From Caballeronia sp. dw_276 (GTDB taxonomy: Bacteria > Pseudomonadota > Gammaproteobacteria > Burkholderiales > Burkholderiaceae): DNA of 64,000 nt. The translations under genes were made by a program, and so were the position numbers. Under the pieces are notes generated by a model that was not told the origin of the DNA, did no database searches, and saw only the letters and a list, made by a program, of their open reading frames with translations. How positions within the stretch are numbered: position 1 is the first letter of the stretch; each line of letters begins with the position of its first letter. Location: positions 186,001-250,000 of the forward strand of contig NZ_JAAVUV010000012.1 of NCBI RefSeq assembly GCF_018449635.1. Reading direction: 5' to 3'. This document shows positions 53,336-61,568 of this stretch, one piece after another.

Positions 53336-54820
53336 TTATTTCACTGCCGCTTCAAGATCCGCGTCGGCGGTCTCGACCACTTGGCCCAATGCCGCCAGCG
53401 CTGCGACTACGCCCGCCGCGTATGCCGGATCGGCGCGCCGGAAGTGCTCTATTTGCACCTTGACGATCTCGTTCGGCACGCCATGAATATGCCGCGCGAT
53501 GTTGCCGAAGAAGCGCTGCTTTTGCGCGTCGTCGAAAAGACGGAACAGGTCGCCCGGCTGGCTGTAGTAATCCGTGTCTTCACGATGGTCGTAACGCTCG
53601 ACCGCACCCGCCGCCAACGCCGGCTCGTTGACGCTCGCGTCCTGCGCAAAGTCGCCAAACCGGTTCGGCTCGTAATTCACGCGGCCGCCGCTGTTGCCAT
53701 CGACACGCATTGCGCCATCGCGATGAAACGAGTTCTGCACGGCGGCCTTCGGCGCATTCACCGGAATCTGATGGTGATTGATGCCAAGCCGATACCGATG
53801 CGCATCGCCATACGAGAACAAGCGTCCTTGCAACAAGCGATCCGGCGAGAAGCCGATACCCGGCACCACGTTCGCCGGCGTGAAGGCCGATTGCTCGACA
53901 TCGGCGAAATAGTTGCCTGCGTTGCGGTTCAACTCGAGCGTGCCTACGTCGATCAACGGGAAATCCTTGTGCGGCCACACTTTGGTGATATCGAACGGAT
54001 TCATGCGATACGTCGCTGCTTCCGCTTCCGTCATCACCTGGATACGGAAATTCCACTTCGGGAAATTGCCCCGATCGATGTTGTCCACCAGATCACGTTG
54101 CGCGCTTTCACGATCGCTACCGACTACGGCTGACGCCTCGGCATCGGTGAAATTCTCGAGCGGCTGCTGCGACTTGAAATGGAACTTCACATAAAACCGC
54201 TCGTTGTTCGCGTTGATGAACGAATACGTGTGCGACCCGAAACCGTGCATCTGCCTGTAATTCTTCGGAATCCCGCGATCGCTCATCAGGATGGTGACCT
54301 GATGCAACGATTCCGGATGCCGCGACCAGAAGTCCCACGCCGCCACGTTGCTGCGCATATTCGTGTACGGATCGCGCTTTTGCGTGTGGATGAAATCAGG
54401 AAACTTCAGCGGATCGCGGATGAAAAAAACCGGCGTGTTGTTGCCGACCACGTCCCAGTTGCCTTCTTCCGTGTAGAACTTGATCGAGAAACCGCGGACA
54501 TCGCGCTCGGCATCGGCCGCACCGCGCTCGCCGGCGACGGTCGAGAAACGCATGAACAGCGGTGTCTGCTTGCCGACTTCCGCGAAAACCTTCGCCTTCG
54601 TGAAACGGGAAATGTCGTGCGTGACGGTGAGCGTGCCGAACGCGCCCGATCCCTTGGCATGCACACGGCGCTCGGGAATGACTTCGCGGTCGAAATGCGC
54701 GAGCTTTTCGATCAGCCAGAAATCCTGCAACGCGATCGGGCCGCGCGGACCGGCCGTCATGGAATTCTGGTTGTCGCCGACTGGCGCGCCTGCTGCGGTG
54801 GTGAGGGTGCGATTGGTCAT
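53336..54820 (-). CDS. katA: Monofunctional haem catalase (small-subunit, clade 3)
   Basis: 494 residues. Distal His54 (ERRVHAKGSGAFG), Asn127/128 (DVVGNNTPVFF), and proximal haem ligand Tyr337 (RLFSYGDAHRYRLG) are all present; the length without a C-terminal flavodoxin-like domain marks the small-subunit clade. It destroys H2O2. It lies downstream of oxyR and upstream of dps. In Burkholderia pseudomallei this place is held by the catalase-peroxidase katG, so here a different catalase type fills it. Gene symbol by class; strain naming may differ. Confidence 0.95.
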   Translation of the reverse strand: MTNRTLTTAAGAPVGDNQNSMTAGPRGPIALQDFWLIEKLAHFDREVIPERRVHAKGSGAFGTLTVTHDISRFTKAKVFAEVGKQTPLFMRFSTVAGERGAADAERDVRGFSIKFYTEEGNWDVVGNNTPVFFIRDPLKFPDFIHTQKRDPYTNMRSNVAAWDFWSRHPESLHQVTILMSDRGIPKNYRQMHGFGSHTYSFINANNERFYVKFHFKSQQPLENFTDAEASAVVGSDRESAQRDLVDNIDRGNFPKWNFRIQVMTEAEAATYRMNPFDITKVWPHKDFPLIDVGTLELNRNAGNYFADVEQSAFTPANVVPGIGFSPDRLLQGRLFSYGDAHRYRLGINHHQIPVNAPKAAVQNSFHRDGAMRVDGNSGGRVNYEPNRFGDFAQDASVNEPALAAGAVERYDHREDTDYYSQPGDLFRLFDDAQKQRFFGNIARHIHGVPNEIVKVQIEHFRRADPAYAAGVVAALAALGQVVETADADLEAAVK

Positions 54821-54868
54821 CGAGTGCTCCGGGAATGTATTCGGGGAATAGCGGTCTTGCGGGAATTG

Positions 54869-54970
54869 TCAGCAGGTGCCGGCGAAGCTGGCTAGAACAT
54901 CCACCACGACGCTGCGTGCTTCGCGATAACTCGCGGTAAGTTGCGTGGCCTGGCGGGCGATCATGGTCAT
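54869..54970 (-). CDS. 33-codon small ORF upstream of catalase
   Basis: ATG at 54970 directly after a near-perfect ribosome binding site GGAGGAAG (54980-54973). The product begins MTMIARQATQLTASYREARS and ends SFAGTC; partly amphipathic, no known motif. It starts about 45 bp after the candidate OxyR-binding region and ends 48 bp before the katA start, so it lies on the katA mRNA. Either a small protein or a translated leader. The strong ribosome binding site is the main evidence. Confidence 0.4.
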   Translation of the reverse strand: MTMIARQATQLTASYREARSVVVDVLASFAGTC

Positions 54971-55014
54971 GGCTTCCTCCGGTTTTATTGGGTTGGATCA
55001 GCGTTGACCCATGG

Positions 55015-55074
55015 ATAGAAGCATAACAAATACTATCTATTTATCTCATTCAATTAATTTAATCTATCCGATAG
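55015..55074. promoter_or_regulatory. Candidate OxyR-binding region upstream of catalase
   Basis: A very AT-rich 60 bp in GC-rich DNA. It holds ATAG (55015-55018), N7, ACAA, N7, CTAT (55037-55040), which keeps the 11-bp phasing of OxyR tetrads with one mismatched tetrad, and a separate CTATC-C-GATAG palindrome (55064-55074). The full four-tetrad consensus is not met. The adjacent oxyR and catalase genes make OxyR binding likely. Confidence 0.45.
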
Positions 55075-55158
55075 GTCAAACGAATCCCTTGGCGGATTCA
55101 ACGATTAAAAAGGGGACAGGTTCCGAAGCCGCCCCAGAAAAGGCGCGGCAGAAAACGC

Positions 55159-56118
55159 TTAATTGACCGCGGCGGGAAGTTCGAGCCGCGTTACGCCGGG
55201 GATATTACAGGCGGCGATTGCATCGCAAATGGCCTCGATGGCGGGCATACGCGTAAAACTCTTGCGCCACGCGAGCACCACGCGGCGATCCGGGATGGGG
55301 TCATCGAAGGGAACGTAGCTGAGCAGACCGGCATCCACGCCCGCCGCATGCGGCTTGACTTCCATCACCGACATGCGCGGCAACACGGTAATGCCCACGC
55401 CGCTTGCGACCATATGCCGGATGGTTTCCAGCGACGACCCTTCGAACGTCTTCTGAATCCCGTCCGCGTTCTGCGAAAACCGCATCAACTCAGGACATAC
55501 GCCGAGCACGTGATCGCGGAAACAATGGCCGCTGCCAAGCAACAGCATGGTTTCGAGCTTCAGGTCGTCCGCGTTGATCTTCTCGCGGTTTTCCCATGGA
55601 TGACCGGCCGGCATGGCGACCACAAACGGTTCGTCGAACAACGGCCGGACCATCAAGCCGGTTTCGGGGAAAGGCAGCGCCATGATGGCGACATCGATTT
55701 CACCCTGCTTGAGCAACTCGATCAGCTTGAGCGTGTAGTTTTCCTGCAGCATCAGCGGCATCTGCGGAACACGCTTGATCATCTGCTTGACGAGCGTGGG
55801 CAGCAGATACGGCCCGATGGTGTAGATCACGCCCAGCCGCAACGGCCCGACCAGCGGATCCTTACCCTGCTTGGCAATCTCCTTGATGGCGAGCGTTTGT
55901 TCCAGGACGCGCTGCGCCTGGGTCACGATCTGTTCGCCGATGGGCGTGACGCTGACTTCGCTGGTGCCGCGCTCGAAAATCTGTACGTTCAGCTCGTCTT
56001 CGAGCTTTTTGATTGCCACCGACAACGTCGGCTGACTCACAAAACATGCTTCGGCCGCACGGCCAAAATGCCGCTCGCGCGCCACAGCAACGATGTACTT
56101 CAATTCGGTCAGGGTCAT
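55159..56118 (-). CDS. oxyR: Hydrogen-peroxide-sensing LysR regulator OxyR
   Basis: 319 residues. N-terminal LysR helix-turn-helix (MTLTELKYIVAVARERHFGRAAEACFVSQPTLS) and the peroxide-sensing cysteines at residues 199 and 208 (GSGHCFRDHVLGVCPEL), the same numbering as in E. coli OxyR. Oxidation forms a disulfide and activates catalase and Dps genes, which lie directly downstream here. Follows recG by 145 bp on the same strand. Confidence 0.96.
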   Translation of the reverse strand: MTLTELKYIVAVARERHFGRAAEACFVSQPTLSVAIKKLEDELNVQIFERGTSEVSVTPIGEQIVTQAQRVLEQTLAIKEIAKQGKDPLVGPLRLGVIYTIGPYLLPTLVKQMIKRVPQMPLMLQENYTLKLIELLKQGEIDVAIMALPFPETGLMVRPLFDEPFVVAMPAGHPWENREKINADDLKLETMLLLGSGHCFRDHVLGVCPELMRFSQNADGIQKTFEGSSLETIRHMVASGVGITVLPRMSVMEVKPHAAGVDAGLLSYVPFDDPIPDRRVVLAWRKSFTRMPAIEAICDAIAACNIPGVTRLELPAAVN

Positions 56119-56263
56119 TAGGAGCCAATCAGAGTCAATGAATCGATAGGATTTGACTTATACACCCGTCGAGGGGATTCGCCAACCCGCGCAGATTACT
56201 TGCGCTTAAAACGCGAAGACGCGTTTCATGCAGTCGCTTAAGACTCGTGGAACCTCGCCGCGT

Positions 56264-58492
56264 TCACGCTTTTAGATATTGCTCGCGTGCGCCGAGCCAG
56301 CGGGCAAGGTGATTCGTGACGGCTTCGGGGAATTGGGCAAGCATCTGGTCTGCCGCTGCACGCGCCGGTTCGATCAGCCAGCCGTCATTCTCCAGGCTGG
56401 CGAAGCGCAGCATTGCGGCCCCCGATTGTCGTGCGCCGAGGAATTCGCCCGGACCGCGAATCTCCAGGTCGCGACGGGCGATCTCGAAGCCATCGGTGGT
56501 TTCGCGCATGGTCTGCAAACGGGCGCGCGCCGTTTGTGACAAAGGTCCCGCGTACATCAGCACGCATACCGACGCCGCCTTGCCCCGACCGACCCGGCCT
56601 CTCAACTGATGAAGCTGCGCGAGCCCAAACCGCTCGGCATGTTCGATCACCATCAGCGATGCATTCGGCACGTCCACACCAACCTCGATCACGGTCGTTG
56701 CAACCAGCAACTGGACTTCGGCGCGCGTGAAGGCGTCCATGACGGCGGCTTTTTCGGCGGGCGGCAAACGTCCGTGCACGAGCCCGATGCGCAATTCAGG
56801 CAACGCCACGGCCAGCGTCTCGTAGGTTTCGACGGCCGTCTGCAATTGCAGCGTCTCGCTTTCCTCGATCAGCGGACAGACCCAATACACTTGCCGGCCG
56901 GTCAACGCGGCCTCGCGGACGCGGGCGATGACCTCGTCGCGGCGGTTATCGGAGACGAGTTTGGTCAGGATCGGCGTGCGGCCCGGCGGCAATTCGTCGA
57001 TGGTCGATACATCCAGGTCCGCGTAATACGTCATCGCGAGCGTGCGCGGAATCGGCGTTGCCGACATCATCAGCTGATGCGGCTGGAAGTTCTGCACGCC
57101 ATCGCCGGCGTTGTGCGCCTTGGCGCGCAGGGCGAGCCGCTGGGCGACGCCGAAGCGATGTTGTTCATCGATGATTGCGAAGCCCAGGCGCGCGAATTCC
57201 ACCGCGTCCTGGATGATCGCGTGCGTGCCGATCACGAGGTGCGCCGCGCCGGACGCCGCCGCTTCCAGCGCCGCGCGCTTTTCCTTTGCTTTCAGGCTGC
57301 CGGCGAGCCACGCGACCGTCACGCCCAACGGTTCAAGCCACGCGCGAAGTTTGCGCGCGTGCTGCTCGGCGAGGATTTCGGTCGGCGCCATCAAAGCGGC
57401 CTGATATCCGGCATCGATGGCTTGCGCCGCCGCCAGCGCCGCCACGATGGTCTTGCCGCTGCCCACATCGCCTTGAAGCAGACGCTGCATGGGATGCGGC
57501 AACATCAGCTCGCCGGCAATCTCCGCGCAAACCCGTTCCTGCGCGCCGGTCAGCTTGAACGGCAGCGTCTTCAGAAACCGCGCGACGAGCGACTCGGGCG
57601 CGTCGTGCAAACGCGGCATCACGGGCGCGGCGCGCGTGCGGCGCTCCTCGTGCGCGCGTTTCAACGACAACTGCTGCGCGAGCAATTCCTCGAACTTGAT
57701 GCGCGTCCATGCCGGATGCGTGCCGTCGATCAACGCGTTTTCATCGGAGTCGGCGTGGGGATGGTGGAGCGTCTTCACGGCATCGAGCAGGCCGGGCACG
57801 TTCAGCGGCTGAAGATGCGCGCGCGCGATTTTTTCGGGCAGCAATTCCGGCAGATGAACCCGCGACAACGCGCTGTCGATGGCCTTGCGCAAATACGCCT
57901 GTGACACGCCCGCCGTGCTCGGATACACCGGCGTGAGCGCTTGCGGCAGCGGCGTGTCTTCATCGACTGGACGCACTTGCGGATGGACCATTTCCATGCC
58001 GAAAAAGCCGCCACGGACATCGCCACGCACGCGCAAACGCACGCCGATCGCCATCTGCTTGACTTGCGAACCGTAGAAATTAAGGAAGCGCAGCGTGAGT
58101 TCGTCGCCGGCGTCGTCGTGCATCTTGACGAGCAACTGGCGGCGCGGCCGGTACGCAATCTCGTTGTCGAACACGACGCCTTCGGTCTGCGTGTTGTCGC
58201 CCGGAATCAAATGGCCGATGGGCGTAATCGTCGTTTCGTCCTCGTAGCGCATCGGCAGATGCAGCACCAGGTCGATATCCGACTTCAAGCCGAGCTTCGC
58301 AAGTTTATCGACGGGTTTGGGCGGCGGCGCGGCGGGTTTGAGCGGCTGGACCTTGTCGGCGATTTCGAGATCGGCAAGCTTTTTCACGCGTCCGCGCTTG
58401 GGCTTTTGTATAGGCGCGTCCGGCTCACCCGCAGCTTCAGGAGCAATTCCAGCTTCGGGATCAACCAGCAAACGGCGGTCGGACAAGGGCAT
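56264..58492 (-). CDS. recG: ATP-dependent DNA helicase RecG
   Basis: 742 residues. N-terminal wedge/OB domain, then the helicase core with Walker A LLQGDVGSGKTIVA, the DEQH box (IIDEQHRFGVAQR), SATPIPRTLAMTYYADLD and the RecG-specific QLHQLRGRVGRG. It remodels stalled replication forks and Holliday junctions. The first 55 residues are a Pro/Lys-rich extension ahead of the conserved part, common in Burkholderiaceae. Divergent from queA. Confidence 0.96.
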   Translation of the reverse strand: MPLSDRRLLVDPEAGIAPEAAGEPDAPIQKPKRGRVKKLADLEIADKVQPLKPAAPPPKPVDKLAKLGLKSDIDLVLHLPMRYEDETTITPIGHLIPGDNTQTEGVVFDNEIAYRPRRQLLVKMHDDAGDELTLRFLNFYGSQVKQMAIGVRLRVRGDVRGGFFGMEMVHPQVRPVDEDTPLPQALTPVYPSTAGVSQAYLRKAIDSALSRVHLPELLPEKIARAHLQPLNVPGLLDAVKTLHHPHADSDENALIDGTHPAWTRIKFEELLAQQLSLKRAHEERRTRAAPVMPRLHDAPESLVARFLKTLPFKLTGAQERVCAEIAGELMLPHPMQRLLQGDVGSGKTIVAALAAAQAIDAGYQAALMAPTEILAEQHARKLRAWLEPLGVTVAWLAGSLKAKEKRAALEAAASGAAHLVIGTHAIIQDAVEFARLGFAIIDEQHRFGVAQRLALRAKAHNAGDGVQNFQPHQLMMSATPIPRTLAMTYYADLDVSTIDELPPGRTPILTKLVSDNRRDEVIARVREAALTGRQVYWVCPLIEESETLQLQTAVETYETLAVALPELRIGLVHGRLPPAEKAAVMDAFTRAEVQLLVATTVIEVGVDVPNASLMVIEHAERFGLAQLHQLRGRVGRGKAASVCVLMYAGPLSQTARARLQTMRETTDGFEIARRDLEIRGPGEFLGARQSGAAMLRFASLENDGWLIEPARAAADQMLAQFPEAVTNHLARWLGAREQYLKA

Positions 58493-58639
58493 CTAATCTC
58501 TTCAAAGTACAATACTGGCTTCGTTCGGCGCGGCCAGCCCGGTATTACGCTGCCGCCGCACGCGCTTCAACACGGCGCCGCCTTGCCATGCATTTTTGCA
58601 AATACCGCGCGAATCATCGCGCATCGACACGCTTCCCCA

Positions 58640-59683
58640 ATGTTCACGCTTTCCGACTTCGATTTTAATCTGCCGCCCGAGCTGATCGCGCAAACGGCGC
58701 TCGCCGAGCGCAGCGCGAGCCGTCTGCTCGACGTGGACAACAGCACGAATCCGCCAGCGTTCACCGATCGCCAGTTCACCGAACTGCCCGGCCTGCTGGA
58801 ACCCGGCGACCTGCTGGTATTCAACGATACCAAAGTCCTGAAGGCACGGTTCCTCGGCCAAAAGGCCAGCGGTGGGCGCATCGAGGTGCTCGTCGAGCGT
58901 CTGACGGGCGCGACGACCGCGCTTGCGCAGATCCGGGCGAGCAAAAGTCCGCAACCGGGCACGAAGATCGTTCTCGCCGATGCGTTCGAAGTCACCGTCG
59001 GCGAGCGCGTGGAACCGTTCTACACGCTGCATTTCCCGGCGGATTGTTTGACGCTGATCGAGCAATACGGGCGCTTGCCGTTGCCGCCGTACATCGAACA
59101 TGATCCCGATGCCTACGACGAAACCCGCTACCAGACGGTCTACGCGGCCAATCCCGGCGCGGTCGCGGCGCCCACGGCGGGCCTTCATTTCGATGCAACG
59201 CTGCTCGAAGCGCTCGATGCGCGCGGTATCGAACGCGCGACGTTGACGCTGCATGTCGGCGCGGGCACGTTCCAGCCGGTGCGCGTGGAGAATCTCGCCG
59301 AGCACAAGATGCACAGCGAGTGGTACAGGCTGCCGCAGGCGCTCGCGGACAAGATCGCGGCTACGAAGGCACGGGGAAATCGCGTGATTGCAGTTGGAAC
59401 CACGTCGATGCGCGCCCTCGAAGCCGCCGCCCGCGACGCGGATCAAGCGGGCCTGCCGCTTGCCGAAACCAGCGCCGAGACGGATATTTTCATCACGCCG
59501 GGATATCAGTTCCGAGTGGTGGACCGGCTCGTGACGAACTTCCATTTGCCGAAATCGACGCTCATGATGCTCGTCTCCGCGTTCGCCGGCATGGACCCAA
59601 TTCGTGCCGCGTATGCGCACGCGATTGGAGAGCGGTACCGGTTTTTTAGTTACGGCGACGCGATGCTGCTCACGCGGCAATAA
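58640..59683 (+). CDS. queA: S-adenosylmethionine:tRNA ribosyltransferase-isomerase
   Basis: Builds epoxyqueuosine on tRNA from preQ1 using the ribosyl part of SAM. 347 residues from ATG 58640, starting FTLSDFDFNLPPELIAQTALAERSASRLL; further motifs LEPGDLLVFNDTKVLKARFLG, AAPTAGLHFD, LHVGAGTFQPVR and TNFHLPKSTLMMLVSAF. The long upstream open frame back to 57941 is antisense to recG and ignored. Followed by tgt after 99 bp. Confidence 0.96.
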   Translation: MFTLSDFDFNLPPELIAQTALAERSASRLLDVDNSTNPPAFTDRQFTELPGLLEPGDLLVFNDTKVLKARFLGQKASGGRIEVLVERLTGATTALAQIRASKSPQPGTKIVLADAFEVTVGERVEPFYTLHFPADCLTLIEQYGRLPLPPYIEHDPDAYDETRYQTVYAANPGAVAAPTAGLHFDATLLEALDARGIERATLTLHVGAGTFQPVRVENLAEHKMHSEWYRLPQALADKIAATKARGNRVIAVGTTSMRALEAAARDADQAGLPLAETSAETDIFITPGYQFRVVDRLVTNFHLPKSTLMMLVSAFAGMDPIRAAYAHAIGERYRFFSYGDAMLLTRQ

Positions 59684-59782
59684 ATCACCAATCTGCGCCG
59701 GACTTGCCGGTCCGGAGGTGGCGCTTCAGCGCTTACTCCGGCCCCATGCAAGACACCGTCTGGTTGCACAGGAGCACTTTGC

Positions 59783-60952
59783 ATGACCGAAGCAAGCAAC
59801 ACCACAACCCGCCCCGAAAACGGCCTGAAATTCGACCTGATCACCACCGACGGCCAGGCCCGCCGTGGCCGCGTGACGCTGAATCACGGCGTGGTCGAAA
59901 CGCCGATCTTCATGCCCGTCGGCACATACGGCACGGTGAAAGCCGTCGCGCCGCGCGAGCTCGAGGAAATGCACGCGCAGATCATCCTCGGCAACACGTT
60001 TCACCTGTGGCTGCGCCCTGGGCTCGAAACTATCTCGGCGCACGGCGGCTTGCACAGGTTCATGAACTGGAACAAGCCGATCCTCACCGATTCCGGCGGC
60101 TTCCAGGTCTTTTCTCTCGGCGATCTGCGCAAGATCACCGAAGATGGCGTCACGTTCGCGTCACCCATTAATGGCGACAAGTTGTTTTTATCGCCGGAAA
60201 TCTCGATGCAGATCCAGAAAGTGCTGAACTCGGACATCGTGATGCAGTTCGATGAATGCACGCCCTACGCCACCAATGGCGTCCCCACGCCGCACCAGGA
60301 TGCGGCGGATTCCATGCGCATGTCGATGCGCTGGGCGAAACGTTCCGTCGATGAATTCGCCAAGGGCGGCAACCCGAACGCGCTGTTCGGCATTGTCCAG
60401 GGCGGCATGTTCGAGGACTTGCGCGACGAGTCGCTCGCCGGACTCGCGGACATCGGATTCCACGGTTTTGCGATCGGCGGTTTGTCGGTGGGCGAGCCAA
60501 AGGAAGACATGATGCGCGTGCTGGAACACATCGGCCCGAAGCTTCCCGTCAATAAACCTCATTACCTGATGGGCGTCGGCACGCCGGAAGACCTGGTCGC
60601 GGGCGTGGCCTCCGGCGTGGACATGTTCGACTGCGTGATGCCGACCCGCAATGCGCGCAATGGCTGGCTTTTCACCCGTTTTGGCGACGTGAAGATCCGC
60701 AACGCCGCGCACAAGAACTCGCTCAAGCCACTCGATGAAAGCTGCGGCTGCTACACGTGCCGCAATTTCACGCGCGGCTATCTGCACCACTTGCATCGCG
60801 TGGGCGAAATTCTCGGCGCGCAATTGAACACGATTCACAACCTGCATTACTACTTGCAATTGATGCAGGAAATCCGCGATTCGATCGAAAACCACATGTT
60901 CGATGCGTTCGTGAAAGTGTTTCACGAGAACCGGGCGCGCGGAATCGACTGA
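59783..60952 (+). CDS. tgt: tRNA-guanine transglycosylase
   Basis: Exchanges guanine-34 for preQ1 in tRNAs with GUN anticodons. 389 residues; DSGGFQVFSL contains a catalytic Asp, VDMFDCVMPTRNARNG holds the nucleophile Asp, and the zinc site is in CGCYTCRNFTRGYLHHL. Acts before QueA in the same pathway, and the two genes are co-directional. Confidence 0.97.
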   Translation: MTEASNTTTRPENGLKFDLITTDGQARRGRVTLNHGVVETPIFMPVGTYGTVKAVAPRELEEMHAQIILGNTFHLWLRPGLETISAHGGLHRFMNWNKPILTDSGGFQVFSLGDLRKITEDGVTFASPINGDKLFLSPEISMQIQKVLNSDIVMQFDECTPYATNGVPTPHQDAADSMRMSMRWAKRSVDEFAKGGNPNALFGIVQGGMFEDLRDESLAGLADIGFHGFAIGGLSVGEPKEDMMRVLEHIGPKLPVNKPHYLMGVGTPEDLVAGVASGVDMFDCVMPTRNARNGWLFTRFGDVKIRNAAHKNSLKPLDESCGCYTCRNFTRGYLHHLHRVGEILGAQLNTIHNLHYYLQLMQEIRDSIENHMFDAFVKVFHENRARGID

Positions 60953-61124
60953 CCGAATAGCTAACGTTCAGCCGTTCGGTCTCCAATCCGCGCAATAAAC
61001 ATTACAATTGCTTTACGCCGCCCTTTAACAGCTTGATCACAAAGCGCATTCCGCGCTGTTGCGGCGTAGCCCGGTGTTAGAATAGCGGGCTAATTTTCTG
61101 ATCGTTATAAACGGAGAGACCGAC

Positions 61125-61448
61125 GTGGATTTTATTTCAAGAGCCTTCGGACAAGGCGCCGACGGTGCGCAGTCGAGCATCATGAGTTTCTTGCCTCTGA
61201 TCTTGATGTTCGCTGTGTTGTACTTCATCATGATTCGCCCGCAAATGAAGCGTCAGAAGGAACATCGCAACATGCTGGCTGCAATGGCGAAAGGTGACGA
61301 AGTCGTAACGAACGGCGGTATTGTCGGCAAGGTGACGAAGGTGACGGACGCGTATGTGGGCGTCGAGATTGCAGAAGGCACGGAAATCACCATCCAGAAG
61401 GCGTCTGTCACGACCATCCTCCCGAAAGGCACGATCAAGTCGCTGTAA
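61125..61448 (+). CDS. yajC: Sec translocase accessory protein YajC
   Basis: 107 residues, GTG start with GGAGAGACC upstream. One membrane helix near the N-terminus (SFLPLILMFAVLYFIMIRP, followed by QMKRQKEH at the cytosolic side), then a conserved cytosolic domain KGDEVVTNGGIVGKVTKVTDAYVGVEIAEG. Binds SecDF and AcrB in enterics. Heads the yajC-secD-secF operon. Confidence 0.96.
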   Translation: MDFISRAFGQGADGAQSSIMSFLPLILMFAVLYFIMIRPQMKRQKEHRNMLAAMAKGDEVVTNGGIVGKVTKVTDAYVGVEIAEGTEITIQKASVTTILPKGTIKSL

Positions 61449-61568
61449 GGCCAATTGTTCTCGCGTCCGGCGCGGCCCGCGCGGTTACGGTTTTGAAACC
61501 GGCACCCCGCTCATTGCCGGACGCATCGCTTATCCCCTCCTCGCCAACTCTCCTGTTCGGCCATCCCC

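Noticed and set aside
56609..57904. 431-codon open frame opposite recG
   Set aside because: Composition of a shadow frame; all helicase motifs read on the minus strand.
59684..59782. Possible preQ1 riboswitch near queA-tgt
   Set aside because: The gap is only 99 bp, GC-rich, and shows neither the short preQ1 pseudoknot pattern nor an A-rich tail; queA and tgt are also not usual targets in this group.
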